The notes under the pieces: generated by a model
The model's input: only the letters and a program-made list of their open reading frames with translations
Database searches by the model: none
What the model was told of the DNA's origin: nothing
Made by a program: the position numbers and the translations under genes
Source of the DNA: Geobacter sp. DSM 9736
Lineage (GTDB): Bacteria; Desulfobacterota; Desulfuromonadia; Geobacterales; Geobacteraceae
Assembly (NCBI RefSeq): GCF_900187405.1
Contig: NZ_LT896716.1
Span: forward strand, 3,348,753 to 3,412,752
Direction: 5' to 3'
Length of the DNA stretch: 64,000 nucleotides
Shown here: positions 17,642 to 26,270 of the stretch, in pieces
Layout of the letters: each line of letters starts with the position of its first letter
Position numbering within the stretch: position 1 is the stretch's first letter

Positions 17642-18134
17642 ATCAGTATCCCCCTTAGCTATGGGTTTAAATTAGAGTCTGCACATATAAAAGCAACCTT
17701 GATACCAAGCGGCAGCATGAGATAATAAAAGCGCCCTAAAAAAATAAACACTCGAAATTAAGGCTATTTACGGGTATGAGAATTATTGTTGTAACAACCG
17801 AGTGCGGACTGAGGGAGATAAAAATTCTCACAAAACGAGAAATTTACTACCGGACAGTAAGAGAAGAGTTGTAAGGAAATAAATAGGTGGGGAGATGCAG
17901 CTTAAAAGATGTAGGCATCATTACCTGCAGCCATTTGGGAAGCGCTGCGTTCAGGTATTCAGCGGTATCTCAAGCCGTTGCGGCTTGACAAAGTGGAGTA
18001 GGCGCATACGCTTTCCCTGTCCTTGTAGCACGGCTGTCTTTGGACCCAGATAAAAGTATTCTCACAGTTGATTTAGACCTTCCTTTCCAGGACATCTACA
18101 GTGTATGTCGCTCCGTTAAAAGGTGGGGGCGCAA
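17642..18134. other. 493-base divergent intergenic region
   Basis: The region separates the minus-strand cytochrome operon from the plus-strand hydrogenase protease gene. It holds the sigma-54-like site near 17700 and a small palindrome GTTGTAACAAC (17788-17798). A perfect 7-bp hairpin CAAGCCG-TTG-CGGCTTG lies at 17971-17987. TTGACA (17985-17990) with TACGCT (18007-18012) at 16-base spacing could be a plus-strand sigma-70 promoter. A 32-codon frame at 17776-17874 has no good ribosome site. No GEMM-type riboswitch core was recognised. Confidence 0.4.
17693..17707 (-). promoter_or_regulatory. Candidate sigma-54 promoter of the CbcBA-like operon
   Basis: On the minus strand TGGTAT (17707-17702) is followed by five bases and TTGC (17696-17693). 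This keeps the essential GG-N10-GC spacing; the -24 box matches TGGCAC at four of six positions and the -12 box TTGC fully. A start near 17681 would leave a leader of about 40 bases before ATG 17641. Confidence 0.45.
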
Positions 18135-18623
18135 ATGAAAATTCTTATTTTGGGAACCGGAAATACCTTAATGGGAGACGACGGTGTTGGTGTACACGTG
18201 GTTCAGCAGCTGCAGCAGAGGTACGATTTCCCTTCTGAAGTAAGGCTGTTGGCTGGCGGTGTCCTCGGCCTCGATCTGCTCTCTTATCTGCAGGGGATAA
18301 CCCACCTGTTGGTCGTAGACGCCGTGGACGCCGGTAAAGCTCCGGGGGCGTTCACTCGACTCACAGGGGATGAAATCCCACCTACATTTACTAAATTGCT
18401 CTCTCCCCATCAGATGGGGCTTCAGGACCTTCTGGACGTCAATATTCTTCAGGGAAAATCCCCTCCTTCGGTGGTCCTTTGGGGAATCCAGCCAGCCTCT
18501 CTCGACATTTCACTGGGCCTTTCCCCTTCTGTCGCTTCCCGGATAGAACTGATGGAGTATCTCATATTAGCCGAACTTGAAGAGTGGGGAGTTACTGCTA
18601 TGCCGCAGGCAGATGTTGTATGA
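18135..18623 (+). CDS. Hydrogenase maturation protease (HyaD/HybD family)
   Basis: This 162-aa endopeptidase family cleaves the C-terminal peptide of the NiFe-hydrogenase large subunit after nickel insertion. Visible marks are GTGNTLMGDDGVGVHVV at the N-terminus, whose acidic residue is a nickel ligand, VVDAVDAG near residue 60 and the histidine in LSPHQMGLQDLL near 93. All three expected ligands are present. ATG 18135, behind AGGTGGGG, is preferred over GTG 18123. No hydrogenase structural gene is in the window, so its substrate must be encoded elsewhere. Confidence 0.88.
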   Translation: MKILILGTGNTLMGDDGVGVHVVQQLQQRYDFPSEVRLLAGGVLGLDLLSYLQGITHLLVVDAVDAGKAPGAFTRLTGDEIPPTFTKLLSPHQMGLQDLLDVNILQGKSPPSVVLWGIQPASLDISLGLSPSVASRIELMEYLILAELEEWGVTAMPQADVV

Positions 18624-18625
18624 CT

Positions 18626-20068
18626 TCAGTTGGGATGAGAGTCCAATATTTTTCGCAGTTCCGAGGCATAATCGCGGTATTCCTTTGTCGCGTAGAAAGC
18701 AGCAGCCTTTTCGATAATCCTGCGATCACCAAAACGAACCAGCGATTCCGGGTTTTTGATAGCGGCTTTTCTTCCGCTTTCAAAGAACTTAAGAGCAGAT
18801 GCCTCATCTTTCATGAGGAGGAAGGTGTCCGCGATATAAAAATCGACGGGAAAGCTGCCGTAGCAATCACGGAAGAACTTGAAATATTTTATGGCGTCCT
18901 CATACCGCCCAGAGTCCTTGAGTGCCATGGCAAGTCTGAACTGGCCGTGATCCATTCCGGTGCAGAGGTCGTAACCGCGGGTAAAGAATCTTTCTGCGAC
19001 CCCGAGCTTTCCCTGATCCAGAAGGGTTATGCCGATTTCCGGGAGCCCATAGCAGTAAGACTTCTCCGACATGCAGGCTTTTTCAGCATACCGGAATGAG
19101 TCTTTGGTCAGCCCTAGTCCCCCTGAAGCGCGGGCAGCATAAATGAACAGCGTAGGGTCTGCCCCTTCCCGGGCAATAAGCGGCGAGACTTCATCAAGAA
19201 CCTCCCGGTAACGCTCCATAATAAAAAGGAGGTCTATCCGCTGAAGGAAAGTGTACCTTGGTGGAAGCTCTTTCTGCGCTATGATCGAGGGATTGCGCAG
19301 GATGTCGATGACCAGTTCGCCTATCCAGCGGTAGCCGGTAGAAAGAAACCCTCCGTTGACAGAAAAGGCGACGGTTGCATCCCGGATCTGGAGTTCTTTT
19401 CCCGCCAACGTTTTAAAAGTTTCTCGAACCGCATTGATGATCCGCAGGTTCTTATTCCCTATGAGCTGAGGAAAATAATCGGTGTCGAAACTTAACAAAA
19501 CCGGCTCGTCCAGTTGCGGCAGGTTAGCCGCATCACAGATGGTGATGGGGATGCCGTCGGTCGTGCCGGCGAAGCATGCACCCTTCCGGCTGAAGGTGAC
19601 AATATCTTCATCGGGAAATCCATAGCTTCTGAGGAGAGCGGTCAGGGTGCTCCCGTCATTGGAAAAGATTCCGTACGTATTCGGAATGACCCAATAAACA
19701 CTGCTCAATACTTCTAATTTGGCTGCTGCATGAATGAAGTCGGCATTGGTCACTGGCGGACCTGCGTCATCGGTATTTTTGCACGCCTGCTTGCTTTCTT
19801 TCCCCTGACAGAGTGCCTTCAATACAGCAATATGCTCAGTAGAAACCTTTTTTAGGTCGTCGTGTGCATCTATATTCACAAGCACCGCATTTCGAACTCC
19901 TTCCGAAACCCAGTGCTGCAGCGCATCCCTGTGGTCTTCCAGAATCGTCACTTCGAGTGGGTCTGCCCCCAGAATTGGATAAGCCGGTGCCGTTACCTTT
20001 CTGAGGAAGAAGAGGGGAGGGAGGAGGAGAAGTAGTATCAGCAGAAATTTGGCCAAGGCGATGTTCAT
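18626..20068 (-). CDS. Membrane-anchored UPF0489-like protein with TPR-type C-terminus
   Basis: The 480-aa protein has an N-terminal hydrophobic anchor (residues 5-23). A domain follows with VLVNIDAHDDL near residue 63 and LLSFDTDYF near 190, the metal-binding DxHxD and DxD patterns of the arginase/deacetylase fold as found in UPF0489 proteins. From about residue 270 the sequence is helical with repeated 34-residue-like units (YREVLDEV, GLTKDSFRYAEKA, GRYEDAIKYF, DEASALKFF), consistent with tetratricopeptide repeats. It ends two bases from the converging protease gene. Function is unknown; an enzyme acting on a periplasmic substrate is possible. Confidence 0.65.
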   Translation of the reverse strand: MNIALAKFLLILLLLLPPLFFLRKVTAPAYPILGADPLEVTILEDHRDALQHWVSEGVRNAVLVNIDAHDDLKKVSTEHIAVLKALCQGKESKQACKNTDDAGPPVTNADFIHAAAKLEVLSSVYWVIPNTYGIFSNDGSTLTALLRSYGFPDEDIVTFSRKGACFAGTTDGIPITICDAANLPQLDEPVLLSFDTDYFPQLIGNKNLRIINAVRETFKTLAGKELQIRDATVAFSVNGGFLSTGYRWIGELVIDILRNPSIIAQKELPPRYTFLQRIDLLFIMERYREVLDEVSPLIAREGADPTLFIYAARASGGLGLTKDSFRYAEKACMSEKSYCYGLPEIGITLLDQGKLGVAERFFTRGYDLCTGMDHGQFRLAMALKDSGRYEDAIKYFKFFRDCYGSFPVDFYIADTFLLMKDEASALKFFESGRKAAIKNPESLVRFGDRRIIEKAAAFYATKEYRDYASELRKILDSHPN

Positions 20069-20267
20069 CGTGGAGAACCAACTCGTTAATTACGATACAT
20101 GAAAATCTACTATTACATTCGGCAAGTATTTGCAAGAAATCTCTTGATCGGAGCGCGATAACTGTTGTCTTGTGTGGAAAGGCAGAGCTACTTGACCTTG
20201 ACGTGAAATCTGATGTCGCTATAATAGGCTGCCTTAGATTCGGCTCATCCATCCTTGGAAGTGACAA

Positions 20268-20630
20268 ATGGAAAAACGGAAATTTTCTCGCGTAACCTTC
20301 AGCCTGAAGGCGTTCGTCAACAGCAGGAACATCTCCATCAAAGGGGATGTGGAGAACCTAAGTCTCAAGGGTGCGTTCATTCGGACCGATACGAAGCTGG
20401 AACCTGGCCTCCCCGTGGAGGTGACGCTTTACCTGCCCGGAACGACCAATCCTCTGGACATCTCTGTAAATATTACCGGGACGGTGCTTCGGGTGGAGGA
20501 GACGGGACTGGTTCTTCAGTTCAGGGAGATGGATGTCGATTCATTTACGCTTTTGAAGAACATAGTTGCTTACAATGCGGGGGATGAAGATCAGGTGATG
20601 GATGAACTTCTCGGTCGAGATCGGACATGA
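20268..20630 (+). CDS. PilZ-domain protein
   Basis: The product is a single 120-aa PilZ domain that should bind cyclic di-GMP. The family pattern is visible: MEKRKFSRVTF carries the RxxxR-type arm and ENLSLKGAFI the DxSxxG-like motif, here with N-L-S-x-x-G. The weaker second motif may reduce binding. ATG 20268 follows TTGGAAG. It lies 25 bases before the patatin-like gene, suggesting that the two are cotranscribed. Confidence 0.82.
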   Translation: MEKRKFSRVTFSLKAFVNSRNISIKGDVENLSLKGAFIRTDTKLEPGLPVEVTLYLPGTTNPLDISVNITGTVLRVEETGLVLQFREMDVDSFTLLKNIVAYNAGDEDQVMDELLGRDRT

Positions 20631-20655
20631 TCGCGGCCGTATCAGGGATGGGACA

Positions 20656-21486
20656 ATGGAACGATCTAGTATAAGCCTTGTTCTTGAGGGTGGGGGGATG
20701 CGTTTCCCTGCATTTGTGGGGGCACTTCGGGCTATAGAAGAAAAGGGCCTGTTTGTCAGGAAGATCATAGGTTCAGGCTCTGGCAGCCTCATCGGTTCCC
20801 TTTATGCGGCCGGATTGCCTCTGGAAGATATCCGTCGAGAGGCAGTCGAATTCAATGTAGAGTCGCTTAAAGATTTCAGCGTCAAGAACTTGAGGCGCGG
20901 CAAAGGGTTGTATAGCGGTGACCTACTGGAAGAATGGATCGATAAAAAACTCAATGGGGCTACATTCGGGGACCCGTTCGGAATAGATCCGCACATCATA
21001 ACTACTGACATCATCAACTATAGACCTGTCATTTTCAACTCGGCTGCACATCCACGTGTAAAGGTGTCAACAGCTGTTAGGTGCTCGATGGGTATGCCAT
21101 GGATCCTGGTCCACCGTCGTCTCAACCTTAACGGTCAGGAGCATGTTCTCATAGATGGTTCGTATATGGTTGGAGCTGTCGAAAAAATGCTCGATTACGA
21201 GCGGGAAAAGACCCTAGTCCTAAAGGTAGTTTCAAAACGTACCCTGACGAGTTTGATACCGGGCGAGCTTACAATGAAGAAGTACTTCCTGGAAACGCTC
21301 AATTTCTCACTTCATGCTCTTGAAAAGGAATTCATAAAGGGGGGGCGATGGCGCGACACGATTCTTCTCTACTGCGGCGACATACCTCCAGCAAAATTCG
21401 ATCTCTCAGCAGCTGAGAAGACGTACCTCGTCGAACAGGGGTATGAGCAGACATTGAAATATCTCGAATACAAGTGGGGAATTTGA
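20656..21486 (+). CDS. Patatin-like protein lacking the catalytic serine
   Basis: This 276-aa protein has the patatin phospholipase fold. LEGGGMRFPAFVGAL (residues 10-24) is the glycine-rich oxyanion segment, and LIDGS near 175 holds the catalytic-type aspartate. The nucleophile elbow, normally GxSxG, reads IIGSGSGSL, so residue 41 is glycine where serine is expected. The codons are unambiguous (GGT TCA GGC TCT GGC). Hydrolase activity is therefore doubtful and a binding or regulatory role possible. ATG 20656 is preferred over 20602, which overlaps the PilZ gene. Confidence 0.78.
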   Translation: MERSSISLVLEGGGMRFPAFVGALRAIEEKGLFVRKIIGSGSGSLIGSLYAAGLPLEDIRREAVEFNVESLKDFSVKNLRRGKGLYSGDLLEEWIDKKLNGATFGDPFGIDPHIITTDIINYRPVIFNSAAHPRVKVSTAVRCSMGMPWILVHRRLNLNGQEHVLIDGSYMVGAVEKMLDYEREKTLVLKVVSKRTLTSLIPGELTMKKYFLETLNFSLHALEKEFIKGGRWRDTILLYCGDIPPAKFDLSAAEKTYLVEQGYEQTLKYLEYKWGI

Positions 21487-21512
21487 CATGATCCCGTTAT
21501 CTGCTCTCCTTT

Positions 21513-21540
21513 CCCGGCCATCGTTGTTTTGACGGCCGGG
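21513..21540 (+). terminator. Hairpin after the patatin-like gene
   Basis: CCCGGCC (21513-21519) pairs with GGCCGGG (21534-21540) around a 14-base loop and is followed by TGTGTTATTATTT. The T content is only moderate, so it is a weak terminator candidate. Confidence 0.45.
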
Positions 21541-21595
21541 TGTGTTATTATTTCAGCGGCATAAGCTATTTTCCGAGATATCTTCAGGAAAACCT

Positions 21596-21928
21596 ATGGT
21601 CAAGATTTTAGTAACGCTAGGTTTAATACTCTTCTGCGCTTCCGGATGCACAATGTTCACCGCCTGGAGGACTATACCCCCCCCGGGAGGGTGTGATCAG
21701 TGTCATACCCTGCCTATCGGCAATAACTGGAGCGTTGTGTACAAAGCTGCATATCTTACGGATGAGAGGGACCGGCTCTACTTCCAGACAGAGGAGTACA
21801 ACATGCCGAAGGGGGAGCAGCCCGATTCGGCCCTGGAACTGCGTAAGGTCGAGGAGCTTCAATGTTTCGCATGTCATAAATCCCCCAATGCAGCTCATAA
21901 AGGGAGAAAGGGGCGCTTTCACCATTGA
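21596..21928 (+). CDS. Small diheme c-type cytochrome, probable lipoprotein
   Basis: The 110-aa product has an N-terminal hydrophobic segment ending ASGC near residue 19, close to a lipobox. Two heme sites follow, CDQCH near 36 and CFACH near 92. It is likely an exported electron carrier attached to a membrane by lipid. ATG 21596 has an AGGAAA site; an earlier GTG at 21542 would spoil the signal peptide. The stop overlaps the pyruvate kinase start by four bases (TTGA). Confidence 0.8.
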   Translation: MVKILVTLGLILFCASGCTMFTAWRTIPPPGGCDQCHTLPIGNNWSVVYKAAYLTDERDRLYFQTEEYNMPKGEQPDSALELRKVEELQCFACHKSPNAAHKGRKGRFHH

Positions 21929-23370
21929 GCCTGTCTACGCGTAAAATCAAGATAATAGCTACCGTTGGCCCTGCCAGCGCTTCAGACGAAATGATAGTGC
22001 GTCTTGTCGAAACCGGGGTAGATGTTTTCCGCCTTAATTTCTCACACGGTACCAACGCTGAGAAAGAAAAGATCATACACTCTATCAGGAATATATCGGA
22101 CAGTCGCGGCAGGGCCACAGGGATCCTCGCCGATCTACAAGGCCCCAAGATCAGAACCGGGAGAATGGAGAACGGGGCTATTGCGCTGACCAGGGGGGAC
22201 ACGCTCGATATAACCACCGAAGATCTTCTTGGCACGCGCGGTCTTATCTCTACAATATACAAAGCCCTGCCGCGAGACGTGCGCCCCGGGTCCCGCATTC
22301 TCATGGATGATGGCCTTATCGAGCTCAAGGTCTCTTCCGTTGCCGACAATGTAGTTCGCTGCACTGTGGTAGAAGGAGGAATTCTCAAGGACCTGAAGGG
22401 AATAAACCTGCCTGGTGTAGATGTATCAACCCCGTCTTTGACGGCCAAAGATCGGGAGGACCTCAAGTTCAGTCTCGGGATCGGAGTGGACTACATAGCC
22501 CTTTCTTTTGTGAGGAAAGCTTCCGACATAGAAGAGGTCAAACGGATTATTTATGAGCATGATCTTAATACTCCAGTGATTGCGAAGATAGAAAAGCCGG
22601 AGGCGCTGCGGAATTTCAACGGCATACTAAAAGTTTCGGATGGCGTGATGGTTGCCCGCGGAGATCTCGGTGTCGAAATCAGTCCGGAGAAGGTTCCCCT
22701 CATTCAGAAGAAAATCATCAAGGCATGCAACGCTGCTGGGAAACCGGTAATAACGGCTACACAGATGCTGGAATCCATGATTAGCCACCCCCGTCCGACC
22801 AGAGCGGAGACATCTGACGTAGCAAATGCAATTCTTGATGGAACAGACGCAGTGATGCTTTCGGGAGAAACGGCCTCCGGGCAGTTTCCTATCGAGGCAG
22901 TTAAAACTATGGTAAACGTTGCTCATGATGTCGAGCGTTCCGAGCTGCGCGGGAGCTATACCCGAATTGAGCATACGGGCAGCCCAAGCGTTGCCGAGGC
23001 GGTAGCCGAAGCTGCATGCAGCGCTGCCGTAAATGTAAAGGCCAAGGCAATCGTCGTCCTCACCCATTCGGGGAGCACCGCCATCCGTATAGCGAAATTC
23101 CGGCCACCGGTTCCTATAATAGCGTTCACTCCCTTTCCGGAAATATGTCGCAGGCTCGCTCTCTGCTGGGGTGTGCAGGCATGCAGAATCGGCTCGATGG
23201 AGGGCACCGACCAACAGATCAATGCAGTCGAAGAAACGTTGCTGTGTCTGGGATTCAAAAAAGGGGATGTGGTGGTTATAACAATGGGGGTTCCTCTTGA
23301 AGCCCGCGGTTCTACGAACCTTATGAAGGTTCATAAGCTTGGGACCAAAGGGTTCTACGAGATTTACTGA
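21925..23370 (+). CDS. pyk: Pyruvate kinase
   Basis: This enzyme transfers phosphate from phosphoenolpyruvate to ADP, the last step of glycolysis, in the cytoplasm. The 481-aa protein has the full family layout: KIIATVGPAS at the N-terminus, RLNFSHG near residue 36 and the signature IAKIEKPEALRN near 215. MVARGDLGVE near 240 and MLSGETASGQFP near 310 follow, then the C-terminal allosteric domain with TxSGST-like LTHSGSTA. Translation appears to begin at TTG 21925, overlapping the cytochrome stop; no ATG gives the complete N-terminus. Confidence 0.95.
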   Translation: MSLSTRKIKIIATVGPASASDEMIVRLVETGVDVFRLNFSHGTNAEKEKIIHSIRNISDSRGRATGILADLQGPKIRTGRMENGAIALTRGDTLDITTEDLLGTRGLISTIYKALPRDVRPGSRILMDDGLIELKVSSVADNVVRCTVVEGGILKDLKGINLPGVDVSTPSLTAKDREDLKFSLGIGVDYIALSFVRKASDIEEVKRIIYEHDLNTPVIAKIEKPEALRNFNGILKVSDGVMVARGDLGVEISPEKVPLIQKKIIKACNAAGKPVITATQMLESMISHPRPTRAETSDVANAILDGTDAVMLSGETASGQFPIEAVKTMVNVAHDVERSELRGSYTRIEHTGSPSVAEAVAEAACSAAVNVKAKAIVVLTHSGSTAIRIAKFRPPVPIIAFTPFPEICRRLALCWGVQACRIGSMEGTDQQINAVEETLLCLGFKKGDVVVITMGVPLEARGSTNLMKVHKLGTKGFYEIY

Positions 23371-23397
23371 ACAAATGTGCTTGCGGAAGGGGGAACC

Positions 23398-24522
23398 ATG
23401 CGCAAGGTGTTCGAAGAGACAAAAATCGGCTCAATGCTCCTGCAGAACCGGCTTTTTCGATCGGCCACATGGGAAGGCATGTGCGAAGAGGATGGCCGTC
23501 CTACATCCAAATTAGCTGCCTATTACGGACATCTAGCTCGGGGGAGGATCGGGCTGATCATAAGCGGATACGCCTTTGTCCGTGCTGATGGGAAGCAGTT
23601 GCCCGGGCAGATGGGAATCCAGCAGGACGGATTTGCAGCTTCGATGCGTGTGTTGACCGACGCGGTGCATCGCGAGGGGGGGAGGATTTGTCTACAGCTG
23701 GTGCATTCGGGGGGGCAGACCAGCAGTAGGATTATCAATACCCAACCGATCGCTCCTTCAGCCTTGCAGGTCGACCAATACCCCGAGACTCCGGCTGAGC
23801 TTTCGCTATCGAATATAGAAGAACTGGTTATGCTCTTCGGTGCAGGTGCCCGACGGGCACGTGAGTACGGGTTTGATGCTGTTCAGCTGCATGCTTCCCA
23901 CGGATACCTTATAAATCAGTTTCTCTCACCTCTGACAAACCACAGAAGTGATGCGTATGGTGGCAGCACCGAAAACCGGTTGCGTTTCCTCATGGAGGTG
24001 TACCGGAGCGTCCGTAGCTCCGTCGGAAACGACTTTCCCGTTCTGGTGAAGCTTAACGGTTCGGACAACCTTGAGGGGGGTCTTGAGCTTGAGGATGCAG
24101 TGGAGGCTGCGAAAGCGCTTGACGAGGAAGGGGTCGACGCCATTGAGGTGAGTGGCGGTACTCCTGCGTCAGGTTTACGCACCCCTGTCAGGCAGGGTAT
24201 AGACTCACGCGAACAGGAAGCATACAACCTGCCGCTGGCATATAGGATTAAAAATGCCGTGGATTGTCCGGTTGCGGTCGTAGGCGGAATGAGGAGCCTT
24301 GAGGTGGTGGAGGGAGTCATCAGGAGGGAGGAAGCAGACTATGTGGCAATGTCGCGTCCCTTCATAAGGGAACCCGCCCTGGCGATGCGTTGGGGAGCAG
24401 GGGATGAGGTGAAGGCTCGCTGCATATCCTGCAATGGATGCTTCAAACCCGGGCTGAAGGAAGGGGGAATATATTGTGTGGTGGACAGGATTGAGGCGGA
24501 CAGCAGGGGATCATCTCTCTAG
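23398..24522 (+). CDS. Old-yellow-enzyme-family NADH:flavin oxidoreductase
   Basis: The 374-aa TIM-barrel flavoprotein is of the OYE/2,4-dienoyl-CoA reductase group. Signatures include NRLFRSATWEG near residue 21, QLVHSGGQT near 108, the paired histidines and tyrosine of LHASHGYLINQFLSP near 172, and AVVGGMRS near 300. The C-terminus carries CISCNGC plus a further cysteine 12 residues on, resembling the [4Fe-4S] ligand set of larger dienoyl reductases, yet the NADPH-binding extension is absent. ATG 23398 follows GGAAGGGGG. The substrate is unknown. Confidence 0.85.
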   Translation: MRKVFEETKIGSMLLQNRLFRSATWEGMCEEDGRPTSKLAAYYGHLARGRIGLIISGYAFVRADGKQLPGQMGIQQDGFAASMRVLTDAVHREGGRICLQLVHSGGQTSSRIINTQPIAPSALQVDQYPETPAELSLSNIEELVMLFGAGARRAREYGFDAVQLHASHGYLINQFLSPLTNHRSDAYGGSTENRLRFLMEVYRSVRSSVGNDFPVLVKLNGSDNLEGGLELEDAVEAAKALDEEGVDAIEVSGGTPASGLRTPVRQGIDSREQEAYNLPLAYRIKNAVDCPVAVVGGMRSLEVVEGVIRREEADYVAMSRPFIREPALAMRWGAGDEVKARCISCNGCFKPGLKEGGIYCVVDRIEADSRGSSL

Positions 24523-24560
24523 CTGACTCTGCCCTCATGTTCGGAGCCTGTCGAGTCAGC
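24522..24560. repeat. Inverted repeat between converging genes
   Basis: GCTGACTC (24522-24529) and GAGTCAGC (24553-24560) pair perfectly across 23 bases. The repeat spans the stop of the reductase gene and the stop of prfC. There is no T tract, so terminator function is uncertain. Confidence 0.35.
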
Positions 24561-26139
24561 GGTGCTCGCATGTGGCATGAAATTGCAGGTCTTTCCACCC
24601 TTCCATCGTGTTTTCAAGACGCCATTGGCTCCCCGCCAGGTACGTCAGATTTCCTTCTCCATCCCTGTAAAGGCTAAGAGCTTCTTTTTTCTCGAATTCG
24701 TCCAACTTTTTTCGTTCTCCTGTCACCCATCTGGCGGTGACGTAGGATACTGGCTCATATGCTACCTTAACACCGTATTCATGTTCCAGTCGGTGCATTA
24801 CGACATCGAACTGCAAAACGCCTACCGCACCTACTATCCAATCCGAACCCATCAAAGGCCTGAAAACCTGAGTAGTCCCTTCTTCTGCAAGCTGTACAAG
24901 GCCTTTTTCCAGCGCCTTGGATTTGAGGGGGTTTAGAAGGCGTACCTTCCGGAAATGCTCCGGAGCGAAGCTCGGGATGCCGACATATTTCAGCTCTTCC
25001 CCCAGGGTAAAGGTATCTCCAATCTTTATGGTTCCGTGATTGTGAATTCCGATGATGTCGCCTGGATATGCTTCATCGATATTTGTCCGGTCCTGGGCCA
25101 TGAAAATGGTGGCATTCGAAATCTGAAAATCCCGCTTGAGTCTCAGGTGCTTGACCTTCATTCCACGCGTGAATTTGCCGGAGCAGATGCGGAAGAAAGC
25201 AATGCGGTCCCTATGTGCCGGGTCCATGTTTGCCTGAATCTTGAAGACAAACCCCGAAAAACCTTCTTCATAAGGAGAAACGGTTCGCGATTCCGTTTCC
25301 CGTGGCAACGGGTGAGGGGCCAGTTCAACAAAGGTGTCGAGGAGTTGCTGGACGCCGAAGGTGTTGATGGCGCTGCCGAAGAAAACGGGACTCTGATGGC
25401 CTGCAAGGTAAGCCTGCAGATCGAAGGGATGGGCGGCTCCCTCAAGCAGTTCGATGTCGTTTCGAAGCTCCTCAACCTGTGTGTCGAGCAGGTCATTGAG
25501 GGCCGGATCATCGAGTCCGCTGACCCGCATGGTTCGCCCAGTTCCTCGTTCCGCAGTCGGATCAAAAAAGATCAGTTCCTTGCTCGCGAGGTGGTAGGTT
25601 CCGCGAAATCTTTTCCCCATGCCGATGGGCCACGTCATGGGAGCGCACTGGATCTGCAGGTTGTTTTCTATGTCATCGAGTAGATCGAGAGGTTCCCGTC
25701 CTTCCCGATCGAGTTTGTTGATGAAGGTCATGATCGGGGTATTGCGCAGTCTGCAGACTTCTAGGAGCTTTTTAGTCTGTGCTTCCACCCCTTTTACCGA
25801 GTCTATCACCATAAGCACCGAGTCAACTGCAGTCAGGGTGCGGTAGGTATCTTCGGAGAAATCGTTGTGTCCCGGGGTGTCGAGTAGATTGATTTCGTAT
25901 CCCTGGTAGGTAAACTTCATAACTGAAGAGGTAACGGAGATGCCGCGCTGTTTTTCCATCTCCATCCAGTCGGACGTTGCGTGCCGTGTGGCTTTTCTGG
26001 CCTTGACCTCTCCGGCTTGCTGTATAGCGCCGCCGAAGAGGAGCAGTTTTTCGGTTATGGTTGTCTTGCCTGCGTCGGGGTGACTGATGATGGCGAAGGT
26101 GCGTCTCTTGTCGATCTCCGAGTGGTTGTGCTTCAACAA
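24556..26139 (-). CDS. prfC: Peptide chain release factor 3
   Basis: This translational GTPase removes RF1 or RF2 from the ribosome after termination. The product is 527 aa, the usual RF3 length. GTPase motifs are present: SHPDAGKTT (G1), DTPGHNDF (G3) and [10 protein letters not shown] (G4). [13 protein letters not shown] is the switch region typical of RF3. The chosen start is TTG 26139, six bases after AGGAG; upstream in-frame codons would add residues that RF3 proteins lack. A terminator-like hairpin sits in its leader. Confidence 0.93.
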   Translation of the reverse strand: MLKHNHSEIDKRRTFAIISHPDAGKTTITEKLLLFGGAIQQAGEVKARKATRHATSDWMEMEKQRGISVTSSVMKFTYQGYEINLLDTPGHNDFSEDTYRTLTAVDSVLMVIDSVKGVEAQTKKLLEVCRLRNTPIMTFINKLDREGREPLDLLDDIENNLQIQCAPMTWPIGMGKRFRGTYHLASKELIFFDPTAERGTGRTMRVSGLDDPALNDLLDTQVEELRNDIELLEGAAHPFDLQAYLAGHQSPVFFGSAINTFGVQQLLDTFVELAPHPLPRETESRTVSPYEEGFSGFVFKIQANMDPAHRDRIAFFRICSGKFTRGMKVKHLRLKRDFQISNATIFMAQDRTNIDEAYPGDIIGIHNHGTIKIGDTFTLGEELKYVGIPSFAPEHFRKVRLLNPLKSKALEKGLVQLAEEGTTQVFRPLMGSDWIVGAVGVLQFDVVMHRLEHEYGVKVAYEPVSYVTARWVTGERKKLDEFEKKEALSLYRDGEGNLTYLAGSQWRLENTMEGWKDLQFHATCEHR

Positions 26140-26167
26140 CTTGTACTCCTGAGTAAGAAATTCTGGA

Positions 26168-26198
26168 CAAAATAAAGGCGAAGAGTTTATCTTCGCCT
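26168..26198 (-). promoter_or_regulatory. Terminator-like hairpin in the prfC leader
   Basis: AGGCGAAGA (26176-26184) and TCTTCGCCT (26190-26198) form a perfect 9-bp stem with a five-base loop. On the minus strand it is followed by TTATTTTG and then the prfC ribosome site. It therefore lies between the presumed prfC promoter and its start codon, where it could act as an attenuator. A TATTAT -10-like box lies just upstream, near 26210-26215. Confidence 0.5.
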
Positions 26199-26270
26199 CA
26201 CTGCTGCCGATAATACTGGCATGTTGAGTGGAAAAGGGCAATGTTTTTTTGACAGCGGAAAGGATCAGGG

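Noticed and set aside
17776-17874. 32-codon frame in the cytochrome/protease intergenic region
   Set aside because: The ribosome site is weak and the length is short; it could be a remnant or chance frame.
24955-25683. 242-codon plus-strand frame within prfC
   Set aside because: It is antisense to conserved RF3 sequence and has no family resemblance.
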